From Henckelia pumila (taxonomy: Eukaryota > Streptophyta > Magnoliopsida > Lamiales > Gesneriaceae), in assembly GCF_033568475.1 (NCBI RefSeq), contig NC_133121.1, forward strand, positions 3,162,001 to 3,226,000: a stretch of 64,000 nucleotides of DNA. The letters are read 5' to 3'. Shown one piece after another: positions 12,271 through 24,344 of the stretch. The number at the start of each line of letters is the position of its first letter. The stretch's first letter is position 1. The position numbers and the translations under genes were made by a program. Under the pieces are notes generated by a model. The model ran no database searches. It was not told the DNA's origin and was given only the letters and a program-made list of their open reading frames with translations.

Positions 12271-12279
12271 TATATATAA
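12271..12279 (+). promoter_or_regulatory. TATA box of the RING-protein gene
   Basis: TATATATAA lies about 100 bases before the donor of a likely 5' untranslated exon (ends 12370, donor GTAAGT). The first coding exon follows after an intron of about 810 bases, with an acceptor at 13180. The transcription start itself is inferred. Confidence 0.45.
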
Positions 12280-13287
12280 GCTCATATTCGAGGGCCGTCT
12301 TGTCTGTGTGAATGAATCGGTCTTTTACACTCATCTTTCGCCTTAGGGTTCTGCCTCGCGGTTTGATCACGTAAGTTTCATTCATTGTTTTTTGTTGATT
12401 TAATTGAAAATATACGTGTATGTTTTCCGTAAGTTTGTTGGAATTGGGAGGAAATTGTGTGGTTTGGAGATCGCGATCAATTTTGGGTTTGATAGGCGCG
12501 GCATTTGGAGCGTAATTTCAAGAGTTTGGGAATCAATTTGGAATCTCTGTGGTGTCAGATGTGCACTCCGATTTCTTCCTTTTTTGGATTATTGATTTGT
12601 TCCCCGGTGTAAAGTTAATTGGTTCATGTATAATTTCAACTTCGTTGAATACTGTATAGAGTGTAGTGTTTGTTGCCTCAGTTTTCATCTAATTTTCGCG
12701 TTTTTGGCGTGATTATTGTTTGCCACAGAGATGCGTGAATGGTAACATTGCTTGATCTGTCAGTAACTTAGATTCATCATCATTTATTGACTGGGAACAG
12801 CATTCAGCTGTCACGAAAGGGTTCGTTGTCAGCAAAAATGAATCTTTAAAATATTACCGAAATTCTGATTTATCTGATCATTTAATTCGTAAGTTGGTTT
12901 ATTATTAAGCCAAAACTACTTTACCGAATGTGGTATGTGCTCATGTCAAAACCATGTTTTGGAGGAGTATATCTTGTTCTGTTTTTCCAATTTGACCTTT
13001 GTGATGCGATTAACACATGCACCATTGTTTTCACATCTCCTGATCCTTGTCGGTTTGTTTTTGGTTTTTTTTCTATTTTGAGGAGGAAACTAAGTGTGCT
13101 AATGTATATTGATAAGTCTGGGTTTGTAGAATTTGTTATTGGTTAAAAGACATTCATTGAGTTGTACTTTATTGCTGCAGATATTGTGTGTTTGGCTGAT
13201 ATCCACCATGATCTTTTTGTTGATGTCATGGATCTGAAAAACTGTTGTGAATAATCTATAAGTCATTTGGTGTCTGTTTGGAAAAGA

Positions 13288-15160
13288 ATGGGAGCTGCTT
13301 GTTGTGTTGCTGCAAAGGTTGTAACTAGAACCGATGGACCTGCCAGTGTCACAGAAAGTAATGGAACTGTAACAAATGGATCACCTAATCAACATTTATG
13401 GAGGCAGGTCCGCCATTCACCGTCGTGGAGTTTCCGATGGGATAATCGTGGACGAGTAACCGGGGAAGAAGCATCTACAATGTGCTCCCAAGATGGAGGT
13501 TGTAAGAATGACAAACAGGAAGTAAAAAATGTTAGGACTGGTGGAACTGCATTTGCTTCTGATGAGGGTAGTACATTAAAGAGTTCCCAGTCACTTGCAT
13601 GCCAAGCTCCAACTGTTTCTAAAGAAAAAGCTGGTAAGTATTCATTTCGATGTTACTCTGTTCAATTAATGGGATATATGATATGTTGACGTGAATGTAA
13701 ATTGGTGAAATGCTATTTCCAGAAATAATAATTTGATTATCTTCACATGGTTGAAATCAAGTAGTGGTTATCAACATATCATGTTTAGCTAGCGAAGCGT
13801 GGAAGAAATGGGTGCATGTAGTAGATAATTAGATAAGCTAATAGGAAGAAAAAAGGTCCCTTAAGCATTAAATTGCAGGATACAGCCCAATAGCCCTCAG
13901 ACTAGGTTTATGTACATATATTTTAATGTGATCTAAGCATCAGAGCAGCTCTTGCAGGAGGGAAAGAATTTTTTGCTTGACAACTATAATTATTAATTAC
14001 TACAGATCTAGGCCCAGAAATGTATTGGCTAGCCTAAATTATTTATTAATTATTATGTAGATATGTAAAAATGTTATATGTTGTGTGTTTGATATCTCTT
14101 TCGTTGTTTTGCAGATCAATCGATCTCACAGAAGCCAGTAGAGGTTTGTAGAGAGCATTAATTGATTAATTTGTGAAGCATGGGTTTGTGGTATAGAAGT
14201 TGTCTTCTAAAGTGTGTTGTGTTCTTTTTTCCTGTCCAGTCGAAGGGGTCAACAGAATTCCCTTCAGCACCTTCAGTTTCATGTCCACCAACAATGTTGC
14301 TGTCTTCCCAAAGTCATCTGCATCCTCCAATCTCTACTCCTTCAAGGTGTTATCACGATTCTCCAGAACATGACTTGTCACAAGAAGTTTCTGATACACG
14401 GATTCCAGAATGCAAGCAACAAGCATTCTCAATTTCTGAAGAGATGCCTTCACCTCAGCCTTCACCTTTGGCCAATGAATCGACCAGGGGATCCAGTGAT
14501 GGATCTTCAGACAGTGTGTCAATCCCTGCCTCCTCTGAGCTCATGAAATCTCGAAGAGAAAGGTGGTCTTTTGATAGTGAAACGTCGAGCTTCGGTTTGG
14601 AAAAAGTTACTAGATCCAGTGGACGAAATTCAAAATTTCCTTCTTTTGATCTTCAAACATGTGGTATTTGTGCTAGGCTTTTAACAGAGAGATCTGCGTG
14701 GGGGTGGAACAACCAAAAATTAATATCGACAAATGAACTAACTGTTGTATCTGTCTTAACCTGCGAACATGTTTACCATGCTGAATGCTTGGATTGTATG
14801 ACTCCTGAAATCCACAAGTTTGATCCAATTTGCCCGGTGTGTACTCTTGGGGAGAAACAGACTTTGAAGATTTTTGAAAATGCATTAAAAACCTCGTTGG
14901 AGTTGAAGGCTCAAAAACTTTCAAGAAAGTGTCTTGCTGGTAGTAGTCCAAAGCGAGATGTCATGCGTGCTTATAATAAAAGTAGTGGTGCAGAGGGAAG
15001 GTTTCTCAAGACAAGCTCAAGTACCAACATGAGAAGCTCGCTAGGAAAGTCTTTCTTCAGCCGTCACTTCTCATTTGGCTCAAAGGGTGGCATATCATTG
15101 TCTGAGAATGATTCCCCTAAGATAAAGGGTTCTTTCTGGTCAAGATCGAGCAAGAATTGA
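13288..15160 (+). CDS. RING-finger protein with N-myristoylation-type start
   Basis: Coding exons are 13288-13633, 14115-14143 and 14240-15160, giving 431 residues. A leading non-coding exon ends at 12370. I chose the ATG at 13288 because the protein then begins MGAACCVAAK: Gly2 followed by two cysteines suits myristoylation plus palmitoylation, and this start is typical of a plant RING family that also shares the next conserved block, SPSWSFRWDNRGRV. The middle is serine/proline-rich and probably disordered. The RING lies late: C266 and C269 (CGIC), C300-x-H302-x2-H305-x2-C308 (CEHVYHAEC), C323 and C326 (CPVC). This suggests a membrane-tethered E3 ubiquitin ligase, although the spacing between the first and second cysteine pairs is long. 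The last part is basic and serine-rich. The target is unknown. Confidence 0.85.
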
Positions 15161-16930
15161 GCTAAAAAAGTATGTATCCATCTCTTACAGTGGCTTATAT
15201 ACATATTTTCTTTAAAGATTTAGATTCCAGATCAGTTGTTACTAACTGCGGTATAACAACATTCTTGCAATCGAATTCTCTATTTGAGATGTGTTTCCTT
15301 TTATGTTTTGTAGTCTCAGATTTGACAATTTCTGTTGGTTACAGAAGATTTGTCTATGAAGGAAATGTGGTGCGGGTTATCAGCTTGATCATCGGGACGA
15401 ACCGCATTGTAGTAGTGTAGGTGCAGCAGACACACCATAAAAAGCGATTAGAGAGCATCATAATACATATGAAAAAGGATTGAATTGTAGTTGTATTTTG
15501 TCACGTTTGTACGGCGTTTATTCTGGTTATGGCCTTGTAGTTGAAGAATTCAGATTGTTAACATACATATACAACGGGTTTGTATCCTCTTGGACCATTC
15601 TTTTTATGTGTTTTGTAAAGCCTTGTTATCAGATTTATACATGTACAGCCATATTTTGCTGCACTAATGTTTTTTTGAATTTTTTTTCTTAGCATTCTGA
15701 GTTCTGGTTGTACTTGTCCATCCATACCTTACTTCTCATTTCTCAAGACCAAAGTTGTTTAAATTAGTCAAATTGTTATTTTATTCATTTCGAGGAATGA
15801 CATATTATATATGCATATCTTTTACACAAATAAATAATTATATCTTATGCTTTAAATTTTAATTAAGTTAATTAGATTGAATTTTTTATATAATCTACTT
15901 ATTTAACATATAAATAAATACTGATACAATGATAAATATGTAAATAAAATAATATATATTATTTTACTCACGTAATTAATGTATTAGTTCATTAAAAATT
16001 AATTTAATATTAATATACTGATATATATTAATAATTTTTTTAAGATTTTAGTGGAATAAATTAATTTTTGTAAATGAAACTACATGAAATATTTTGATGA
16101 TATTTCGTTTGGAGTAAGACGTAAATTAATTGTCGAAAAACGTTTTATATTTGGTGTAAAACTTAGGATAAAATAAAAGTTTTTTTTTAAAAAAAAGGTT
16201 AGGCTAAAATAAAGCGATGAGGTAAATGAGTTACAGATGACTTGAAAGTTAAGAATATGTGTATTTCAAAATAGAGTACAAATATCATGATGCAAATTAC
16301 AGTATACTAAATCTTTTCAATGCATAATTTTTTCTCATATTTAGAGAGAGAACCAAAGAATATAGTGAATGTGACCACCCCCGGCAGTCGGCAGTCGGCA
16401 CCCCCACCACTCGACTCTTCTCAGTTTATTTCCTTCTATCCTATTTTATCAAGACATTATATATATATTTTTAAATAATTTTAGTTTTTTTATTCTCTTT
16501 AATTTACAAAATTCCTTTCAATTTAACTAATTCTTAAATACGTATTTCTTTAATTTATAAAATTTATTTTTTAAAAAACTACCAACCCAACCAATCGCGC
16601 CCATTCTTTTACTACTAGTCATAGAATCACACATCTTGCGTATGTGAATTTAGTTGTGATTTGGAATGAAATAAATCACCACTATTCGCATAACCCGCTA
16701 AACACGTTTACAAACTTCCACTATCATATTTTATTTAAATTTTAAATTTCAAAATTTAAATTAATCTGCTAGGTTGGTTTTGCATTTTTAGGTTGGACGT
16801 TTTTTTTCCATTTTTAAATTTCAAATTTATCCCCCAAATATAGTTGATTAGTAGCAACACTATTTTTGGAATTTTCCCTTGTTACATCATGACATCAAAA
16901 TTGGTTTTTCTAGTAGGTCCATGTTTTATA
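15161..16930. other. 3' flank of the RING gene and intergenic DNA
   Basis: About 15161-15700 is probably the 3' untranslated region; it is less AT-rich than what follows and may contain a small intron (gtatgt...ttacag). From 15700 to 16930 I see only AT-rich DNA with no convincing open frame or repeat. Confidence 0.4.
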
Positions 16931-16934
16931 AAAT

Positions 16935-17128
16935 GAAAAATGCTAGATGTACAGCTTGTAGTATACACCTTGGTTTACATCCTTATTTAAAATTTTTCTA
17001 ATTTCCCTCATTAATTGCAAAATATCCATGATAAGAAATAAATATCTAGTTGATCAAGAAAAATTTTATAATTAATAAAAAAGAGTGTAAACCAAGGTGT
17101 ACACCGAGGTATACATCTAGCATTACTC
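16935..17128. mobile_element. MULE-type MITE, copy 1, with a 9-bp target duplication
   Basis: The element begins GAAAAATGCTAGATGTAC and ends with the inverted partner CTAGCATTACTC. It is flanked on both sides by a perfect ttataaaat (16926-16934 and 17129-17137). A 9-bp duplication points to the Mutator superfamily. The inner arms (acaccttggtttacat and gtgtaaaccaaggtgt) also pair, so the element can fold. It lies about 590 bases upstream of the dehydrin start codon. Confidence 0.85.
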
Positions 17129-17421
17129 TTATAAAATAGTAAAGATTTTAAATAAATTTACTTAAAAAACAATAATAAATTTCGTACTTTTAATGAAATG
17201 GTTTGACTCCACTCCATCCATCCACGACTAATAATAGTACTTGTTTCCTTCCAAGAATGAATTAATTATCAATTAATTAATCTTTGAAAAATGGTAGAAT
17301 GATGATAAAGATCCAAAACACTGAAAAAGAAAAAAAAAAAAAAAGAAAAAAAAGAGCAGACACTAATGTCAAAGGATAATGATCGCCGTAATAAAAGACA
17401 CACATACATCCTCACTCAAAC

Positions 17422-17448
17422 ACACGTGTTAAATTCTTGTACACGTGT
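17422..17448. promoter_or_regulatory. Paired ABRE/G-box sites of the dehydrin promoter
   Basis: Two perfect ACACGTGT palindromes (CACGTG at 17423-17428 and 17442-17447) lie 14 bases apart and about 280 bases before the dehydrin ATG. ACGT-core sites are bound by bZIP (ABF/AREB) factors, and two or more together usually confer response to abscisic acid and drying. Response in this plant is inferred. Confidence 0.7.
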
Positions 17449-17462
17449 GAAAACCCAAACGC

Positions 17463-17470
17463 CATGCATG
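17463..17470. promoter_or_regulatory. RY element of the dehydrin promoter
   Basis: CATGCATG is the binding site of the B3 factors ABI3, FUS3 and LEC2, which drive seed maturation genes. It lies 15 bases after the second ACGT site, the pairing usual for LEA genes expressed in seeds. Confidence 0.6.
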
Positions 17471-17594
17471 CATCTTCCTCCACCGTCTTCAAATCTAAAA
17501 TAATACCCATTTAAAGACGAACACCAACACATAATATTATTAGCATCTTAATTCATTCATTATATATCAATCGGTGGGTCACTTTTTTTTATTT

Positions 17595-17602
17595 TATATA
17601 AA
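17595..17602 (+). promoter_or_regulatory. TATA box of the dehydrin gene
   Basis: TATATAAA lies 117 bases before the ATG and 125 bases after the RY element, which puts a likely transcription start near 17630. Confidence 0.55.
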
Positions 17603-17718
17603 CAAAATATATTCTCATCCTTGAACCTTTGTGATATTCAAGTAACGTATATATATATATATATTCCATTACTAGATTATTAATTAGAAGATTAATTTAG
17701 AGTGAAATCTGCGAGTCG

Positions 17719-18640
17719 ATGGCGGATTTGAGAGATGAGCATGGGAATCCCATTGAGCTTGTGGATCAGAACAGTAAACCTGTTACGCTGACCGATGAAT
17801 ACGGGAACCCCATGCATTTGAAGGGCGTCGTCACCTCCCACCCCGTTCCCGAACCGGTGACCGCCGGTGGTGGTGGTGGTGGTGGTCTCGAGGCTCCGAC
17901 GGATGAGCCGGAGTCGCCGCCGCCGCCGATGATCCAGCAGCAGCCGCCGCAGCACGAGGAAATCAAGCGGTCCTCGGGTTCGAGCTCTAGCTCGGTCAGC
18001 ACTCTATAGTTTATTTTTTTTATTTTTTTCTGCCCGTAAAATTCTTGGAACATTGTGTGTTTTTTTTAAAACAATTATAAAATGTTTTGAAAGTTGTTTC
18101 AAGAATTAATATGTATTTAGTTAATATTTTGTGAAAACATTTTAACATACTTTGTTCATCTTTTCATTTTATATTTCTATTTTAAAAACATTTAAAATCA
18201 CGTGTAATGCTTGATACCCCTCAAGTTTTTTTTAAAAAAATATATTTAGAGAATATTTTAAAAAATAATTTTCAATAACATTTTAAGATTAATTTCTGAT
18301 TTATAAAAGACTAAAAACGTTTTTAAATTACACGGGAAGTGAGGTCTCTAATACATGAAATGTGATATTGATTTGTATCCTTGTTTAATATATGTATATA
18401 TAGTCGGAGGATGATGGAGCAGGTGGGAGGAGGAAGAAGAAAGGACTGAAGGAGAAAATAAAGGAGAAACTGAGCGTAGGGAAAAACAAGGATGAGGCCG
18501 CACACAGCAGCAGCACTGCAGCAGCCACCACCACGGCGGAGAGCAAGGCGTCCACCACCACGCCGTCGTCGGAGTACGAGAAAAAGGGCGTCTTCGAGAA
18601 GATCAAGGAGAAACTCCCCGGCGGCCATCACACTCATTAA
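17719..18640 (+). CDS. DHN: YSK-type dehydrin (group 2 LEA protein)
   Basis: Exon 1 is 17719-17994, a phase-0 intron of 409 bp follows, and exon 2 is 18404-18640, giving 170 residues. A Y segment, TDEYGNP, lies near residue 29. A degenerate Y-like copy (RDEHGNP, His for Tyr) lies near residue 5. The serine tract at 88-93 is followed by EDD, a casein kinase 2 site, and the intron splits this tract, the usual intron position in dehydrin genes. K segments are KKGLKEKIKEKL (103-114) and EKKGVFEKIKEKLPG (151-165), which form amphipathic helices on membranes. The region between them is Ser/Thr/Ala-rich. This gives Y2SK2 (or Y1SK2) architecture. Dehydrins are disordered proteins that protect membranes and enzymes during drying. 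The promoter sites upstream fit control by abscisic acid and seed maturation. RRKK just before the first K segment could serve as a nuclear signal. Confidence 0.95.
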
Positions 18641-19299
18641 TTAGCTAGCTAGCTAGTTTATATATATATGTAATAAATTTCGATCGGGTTCAAGAACTTT
18701 AGTATGTGATGCTTTTCCGGTTAAGGTTTGGTTGAATATCATAATTACAATAAGGTTTGAGGTTTTTATATGTTTGAGATGGTTGAGAGTTTGTGTGTCT
18801 TTGGTTGTACTTATTTGGACTTCTATGGTTTTTGAGAGTGTGATTTCGTTGATGTCTATAATCATTTGTTTCAACATTGTACATATTTTTTTTCATCGAA
18901 CGTATGTGTTAAGTACATGTTATGTTTGTCCGTAGAAGAGACGAAAATAAATGGTAGAATTTAAAGAAATGTATATTAGTAGTTTTAAGAGCTAAATTTT
19001 ATGGCCGATGAAAAGAATGTAAAGAATGTGAGTATATATGGTTATAAAATAATAATGTGATAGAATGGAATAAAATAAGGGGATGAGTATATTAATTTGA
19101 TTTTAAAATATAATGTGATTTAGCTGTCAGAATCGAATAAAAGAATACGAGTATGCATGATGGCATGATTTAATACTCGCTCATAGATAGAAGTTTTTAA
19201 TACTCGTTTTCAAATGAGTTATAGGGTTATTGGTTTATGCGGAGGTTAAATCGAGTGATGTGTGTGATCGACATTGATTTGAATGTGGAGTAATATAAT

Positions 19300-19440
19300 C
19301 AATTCTCAGAGCATATTTCACAATATTTTTAGTAGGAAATATATATGCTTCACACAAAGATCGTACATGAGGATCGAACTCGAAACGTCGAGAAATATCT
19401 TTCTATGTCAGCTCCGACTTTACCAAGGTACTTATGTCCA
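19300..19440 (-). mobile_element. Possible tRNA-derived SINE fragment
   Basis: On the minus strand, TTGGTAAAGTCGG fits the A box and GAGTTCGATCC (near 19371-19382) fits the B box, about 45 bases apart. No clear tail or target duplication is visible, so this is only a candidate. Confidence 0.35.
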
Positions 19441-20860
19441 TGTGAGCTTAATATTCGCTTATTTTTTTAATGACAGTGGGTCTAACGCACTTTTTTAACA
19501 CAGGACTAGAAATACAAATTTTGCCACTAGGGAGAATATTAGGCCCATTAGAAACTTGATAGGCCGATTATTTGGTTTGGGCCTTGTTGAAGCCCATTAT
19601 AATTTTAAATGGGTCACTGACCCGATGCTATTTTACTTATTTTTTACGCCACAATAAAATGCCATCGTGGACCGTGGTTATGGTGATGATTGAGTTAGAA
19701 AAGAAACTCTTCATTAATCACAGTTGTTGCTTCTTTTCAAAGATTAATAAATGCCAATCATTATATGCACATTAATATCTATATTTTTTTATATTAAATT
19801 ATTAGAAGCTCAAATTCAAGCAAAATAAAATAAAGAAATGCTCGAATTACAAAAAATAACAACAACAACAATTATATGAAGAGTTGCAAGAATATATCTA
19901 TAATTTTTGTCTATTAAATACATGTATTTTTTAATTTGTATAAAAAAAATTTAACTCTATTTTTATTTGAATTGGTTGATTTTCGTTCTGTAAATTATAT
20001 CATGGTTTCGTTGTGGTCCATATCGTATCACCATGTGTGTTCTATATACTTTATTTTATTGTATAGATATAATGGGGATAGAAATTTGTCTGAATTTAAC
20101 ATAACTAAATACTATCAATTTTATATAAAATATAAATTCTACGTATAAATTTAGAAATAAATATATATAAAAAATAACTGCTTATGCGTCATAATTTTGA
20201 AAATTATCGATCATCTCTATAATTTTTATAAAATATAGTTTGACGCTCGTTTGTATTTATTGTATACACACTCATTGAATTGCATTGTGATTTGTGACCT
20301 TTTTATAAAAGATAAAATAAATGCCCTCGCCGTTTCTTGCCGTCTAACGGCGTTAATCTTTTACAAATTTCCTGTTATATCCTCATATCCAGCCAGCTAA
20401 CTTTTACAAAAATTCCTACAAACAAAGAATTAAAACACAAGTTTTTACAAGTATATTATATTAGCATATTTTACATATTATTATTTCAGTCTTGGAAAAA
20501 AAAAATCAATTGTTCAGACAAATAATTTAAAGAAACTTATTTAGATGAAATCACTGCAGTTTGATCTAACAATTTACGCGCAGAAATAATTTAATATTTA
20601 TATAATATAATTGGTAACATATATAGTGACATCAAGTTTGGATAAACAATAAAATATGCCTTGGGTGTGATTATCAGATTATGAATAGGATAATATATAT
20701 ATACGTAAGTTCGTAACCCACACCACAATATTCTGGATCACGTTTAGTGTGGACAAAAGGTAATGGGATAGGGACTCCTCATTTAATCATGCACCCCTTT
20801 CATCACATGGGGCATCTTAATTTTATCAATTTTTAAAATTCATTTCATTATATAAATATA

Positions 20861-20965
20861 TGTCACATTCATCCTATTTATTTATTTATTTATTTATTTA
20901 TTTATAATATAAGTTGTAAATACATGTCACATTCATCCTATTTCTTTATTTATAATATAAGTTGT
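20861..20965. repeat. Local tandem duplication with an ATTT microsatellite
   Basis: The phrase atgtcacattcatcctattt, then (attt)n, then ataatataagttgt occurs twice in a row. The first copy has a longer (attt)n run. Confidence 0.7.
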
Positions 20966-21590
20966 GGATTTTCATTCTCCGCATTTAAGTTTTTGGGGGT
21001 TGAAGTGAATTTTAAAATTTCACGTGGTACCTCGCCTACGTTAAATTGTATTGCCGCATTTCTCACTCGTGACTATAGGAATCAGAGCAAGAAAACACAT
21101 TTAAAGCTAATGTTTGCAGTTTTGTATATGTATTTTTAAATATTTTATAAGTGAAAAATTTAAGCTGTCTATTCGGATAAATTTTTTGCAAACTATTTTT
21201 GAAAAATATTTTAAAAAAAGTGTTTATCGACTATAATTTTTAAAGAATAATTGAGAATATTTTTAAAATGAAATGTATGATGAAAATCAAAACAACGTTG
21301 TTTTTGAAATATTTAAATATTTTTATAACATATTTGTATGTACATCATATATTTATTATTAAAATAATTTTTAAAAATTTTTATACAAAAATTTTAAAAC
21401 ATTTTTGTAAATACTTGTCCAGATGAAATTATATGTTTTTTACTATATATAAACTTGGAAGGTTAGAAGTATTTAAAATAAATATTTACAAAAACACACT
21501 GTAATTTCTAATTTTTTTTCCCTCCGTGAGTGGTCTAATAAAAATGATTATAACCTACTCGCTCACGACCAGTATCCAGTATTAACTATT

Positions 21591-21771
21591 GGATAATGCT
21601 AAAGGTACAACAAATATCGTGTACAATGATATATACAACAATTATATCGTGAGATTTGTTATTGTATCGCGAAATGTTGTATTCAATTTATCGTAAGATT
21701 TTAATATATTTAATTTTTGCATGTGTTGTAAGATTTGTTGCACAAAATTCGTTGTACATGTAGCATTGCTC
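21591..21771. mobile_element. MULE-type MITE, copy 2, with a 9-bp target duplication
   Basis: The ends are GGATAATGCTAAAGGTACAAC and the inverted GTTGTACATGTAGCATTGCTC. A perfect ttaactatt lies on each side (21582-21590 and 21772-21780). Same family as the elements at 16935 and 31776, and very similar to the latter inside (tacaacaattat.tcgtgagat). Confidence 0.87.
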
Positions 21772-23603
21772 TTAACTATTATGGTGTATTATTGCATTTT
21801 ATCAGCATGGATTTATGGGCATATACTCGATTCTCAAACCATATATAATATTTAAATAATAATAAAACGTAAATAATAAAAATTCAAATCATTTTCTTCC
21901 AAAATTCATAACTTAAACGTAATTGGGGGCCGGCTTGATTATATAATTGCATGGCCACTAAAATAATTGAATTGAAATTAAATTATAGCTAATATATATA
22001 TATATATATATATTAACTATGATATTCTTTATCGCATTGATAGGACACTGTTGGCCGACAGAGTGGGTATTGCTCTTAATCTTGCATGAAAATAATTGGC
22101 CTCATGAATTAATTGATTTAGACCGTTTTTGGTCCATTATTATGAAACAAATAATTATACATCTAAAAGACAAAAACAATCTTTGTTTTATATTTTTATT
22201 AATTTTGAAATTTTTGGTAAGTAATTTATCATGATAAGCCCAATATTACTATATATGATATATTATGATGAAATAAATAGTCTAGTGGCGGAATCCGTGA
22301 GTGACGCGTAGGATCATCACCATCTTAGGTTTCGTAATCGAATTCTTTTCTATAAATAATAATTTTTTTTTGAAGTTTTTAGTTTTACTTTCAAGAGATT
22401 ATTATTTTTAAGCTTCCAAGTGATTATTCGGATTTATTAATCACTATTTTAAAAATGCTATATCGGTATGTTGTTATAGACTAGTTATTAGTTATTAAGT
22501 GATCCTTTACTAAAAAAAGTGTGATTATTTCACAAGTTTTGAATTCAAAATTGACCTTTTTCGTGAACAAGTTTTCATGTATATTTTGGGAAATAAACGC
22601 TGTATTTATGGGTTATATTGGCTTTAGAAATCGACGTTTCATTGCATGACCCATCTTATTTCTGGCCCTACACGATAAGATTACTATAAAACTACGATGC
22701 GTGTAATTTTTTGATTGATTATTTTTTCTTAATTTCCATACCATAATTGATTACTATATCGAGACCAACTTGGACAAAAATAAACCATCATTAAGGTGTT
22801 CGAATTTTTGGTTAGATCGAAAAAAACAAGAATTAAACCGAGCCGAAGTGAGTTTTTAATTTTGGATATAATGTTAAAACTGAAGTTATGTCAAAAATGA
22901 ATTGATTGGAAAAACCAAACTTTAATTAGATTAATCATTTTATTTATTTTTTGTATTTAAATCATATTATTTAATAAAATGATATTTAAATGAATTTAAG
23001 TATAGTTCTGTTAATTTTTACTTTATTATTTGTTTAATTCATCTGAAGTTTACATTTTAGAAGAGATCTCAAAAACTTAAAAGATAATAAATTATTTTTT
23101 AAATTGTATTTTAATTATCTAGCGTAAAAAATTGTCGAAACCAAAAAGACAGTCCATCTTGATGGCAATAAAGGATTGGGTTAATAAAATTTTAAAAAAT
23201 GTTATACATATACATTCGGTCATACATTCGATTATACATTAATTTTGAAATTATAAACTATCATTTTCGTTAGTGCATATGGAATAATTTTGTAAATTCA
23301 GAGGTAGGATGTAATCATGTGTATAATCAAATATGTACATATAGTATAATTTGAAAATTTTTATTTGTTCGTAAAACAATTATATATACACACACGTAGG
23401 TCAGAATTGTAAATTCCCAATTCAAATTATAATTCATTAGGGTATTGAAACTTATCAACTACTCTATATATAATTATATATCATTAAAAATGTGACAATT
23501 ACATGTTAACTAAATCGATTTAATTAAGACATAAAAATATAATTTACACAAATTCACACGGGTCTCAAAGCCAAAGCCTCGATAGTTTACTTTGGAAACG
23601 CAA

Positions 23604-23650
23604 TTAAAAAAAAAAGAAAAAAAAAAGAAAAGAAAAGAAAAGAAAAGAAT
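23604..23650. repeat. A-rich microsatellite with (AAAAG)n
   Basis: A poly-A stretch passes into four or five copies of aaaag. Confidence 0.8.
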
Positions 23651-24344
23651 ACATAACTTTCATATGGCTAGGGGAAAAAAAATATTTGATCAATCCAAGA
23701 AAGTTAACCAAAAATAAGTACAATTACCTAAGAAAGCATTATATGGGACAACCAAGAGGCCATCATCACAAATCCCATCCAAGAAAATAAAGTTGGCAAC
23801 AACATTTTCAAGAGCAAGATTTTGTGAGATCTAAACCGAGCTAGGGTCATATTCATCGATCTGATTTATATATATAGCGAAAAATAATATTTTTATATAA
23901 AAAATAATACTCATATCATGAACAAGATTAACAATCTGTGCTATAAAATTATTCCGTGAACAATTTCATGAAAATTTTTGTCTTGGATTAAATATACACT
24001 TAGATTTGATATTCTCTCGCTCTCCGCAGCCAATAACTTAGACAAAAAGAGAAAAATATATAAATAAAAATAAAATACATTCAATTGAATGTAAGCAATA
24101 AATCAACTACACAAAGCCATCAAGTTAGATGTATTTCCATAAAAAAGCACACTAAAACATTTATTTTATCTCTCTGAACAAAATCACAAATCCTCAAAAT
24201 TTTTGTCTCTGGCCATGCAGTTAAAAAGTACCAATTTTTCTTAGCTGTTGAAGCATGGATCAGTGAATCATACATTTCCCATTTTCATTGTATTTCCTTC
24301 ACAAAAATCGAAGCTTTATGCTATCAAAGAAAAAAGGTGGGAAC

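Larger units (their letters stand above)
18641..24300. other. Large AT-rich intergenic region
   Basis: I find no convincing gene in these 5.6 kb. Recognisable items are listed separately: a possible SINE at 19300-19440, a local duplication at 20861-20965, a MULE-type MITE at 21591-21771 and an AAAAG repeat near 23604. A (TA)n run lies near 21990. About 22795-23160 resembles old repeats with aaccgagccgaa words. The dehydrin 3' untranslated region probably covers the first 250 bases. Confidence 0.45.

Noticed and set aside
12404-12595. Small protein gene upstream of the RING gene
   Set aside because: It lies inside the intron that follows the non-coding first exon and has no recognisable feature.
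17692-18053. Proteins on the strand opposite the dehydrin
   Set aside because: They mirror the GC-rich dehydrin codons; arginine- and proline-rich content is a by-product of the coding strand.
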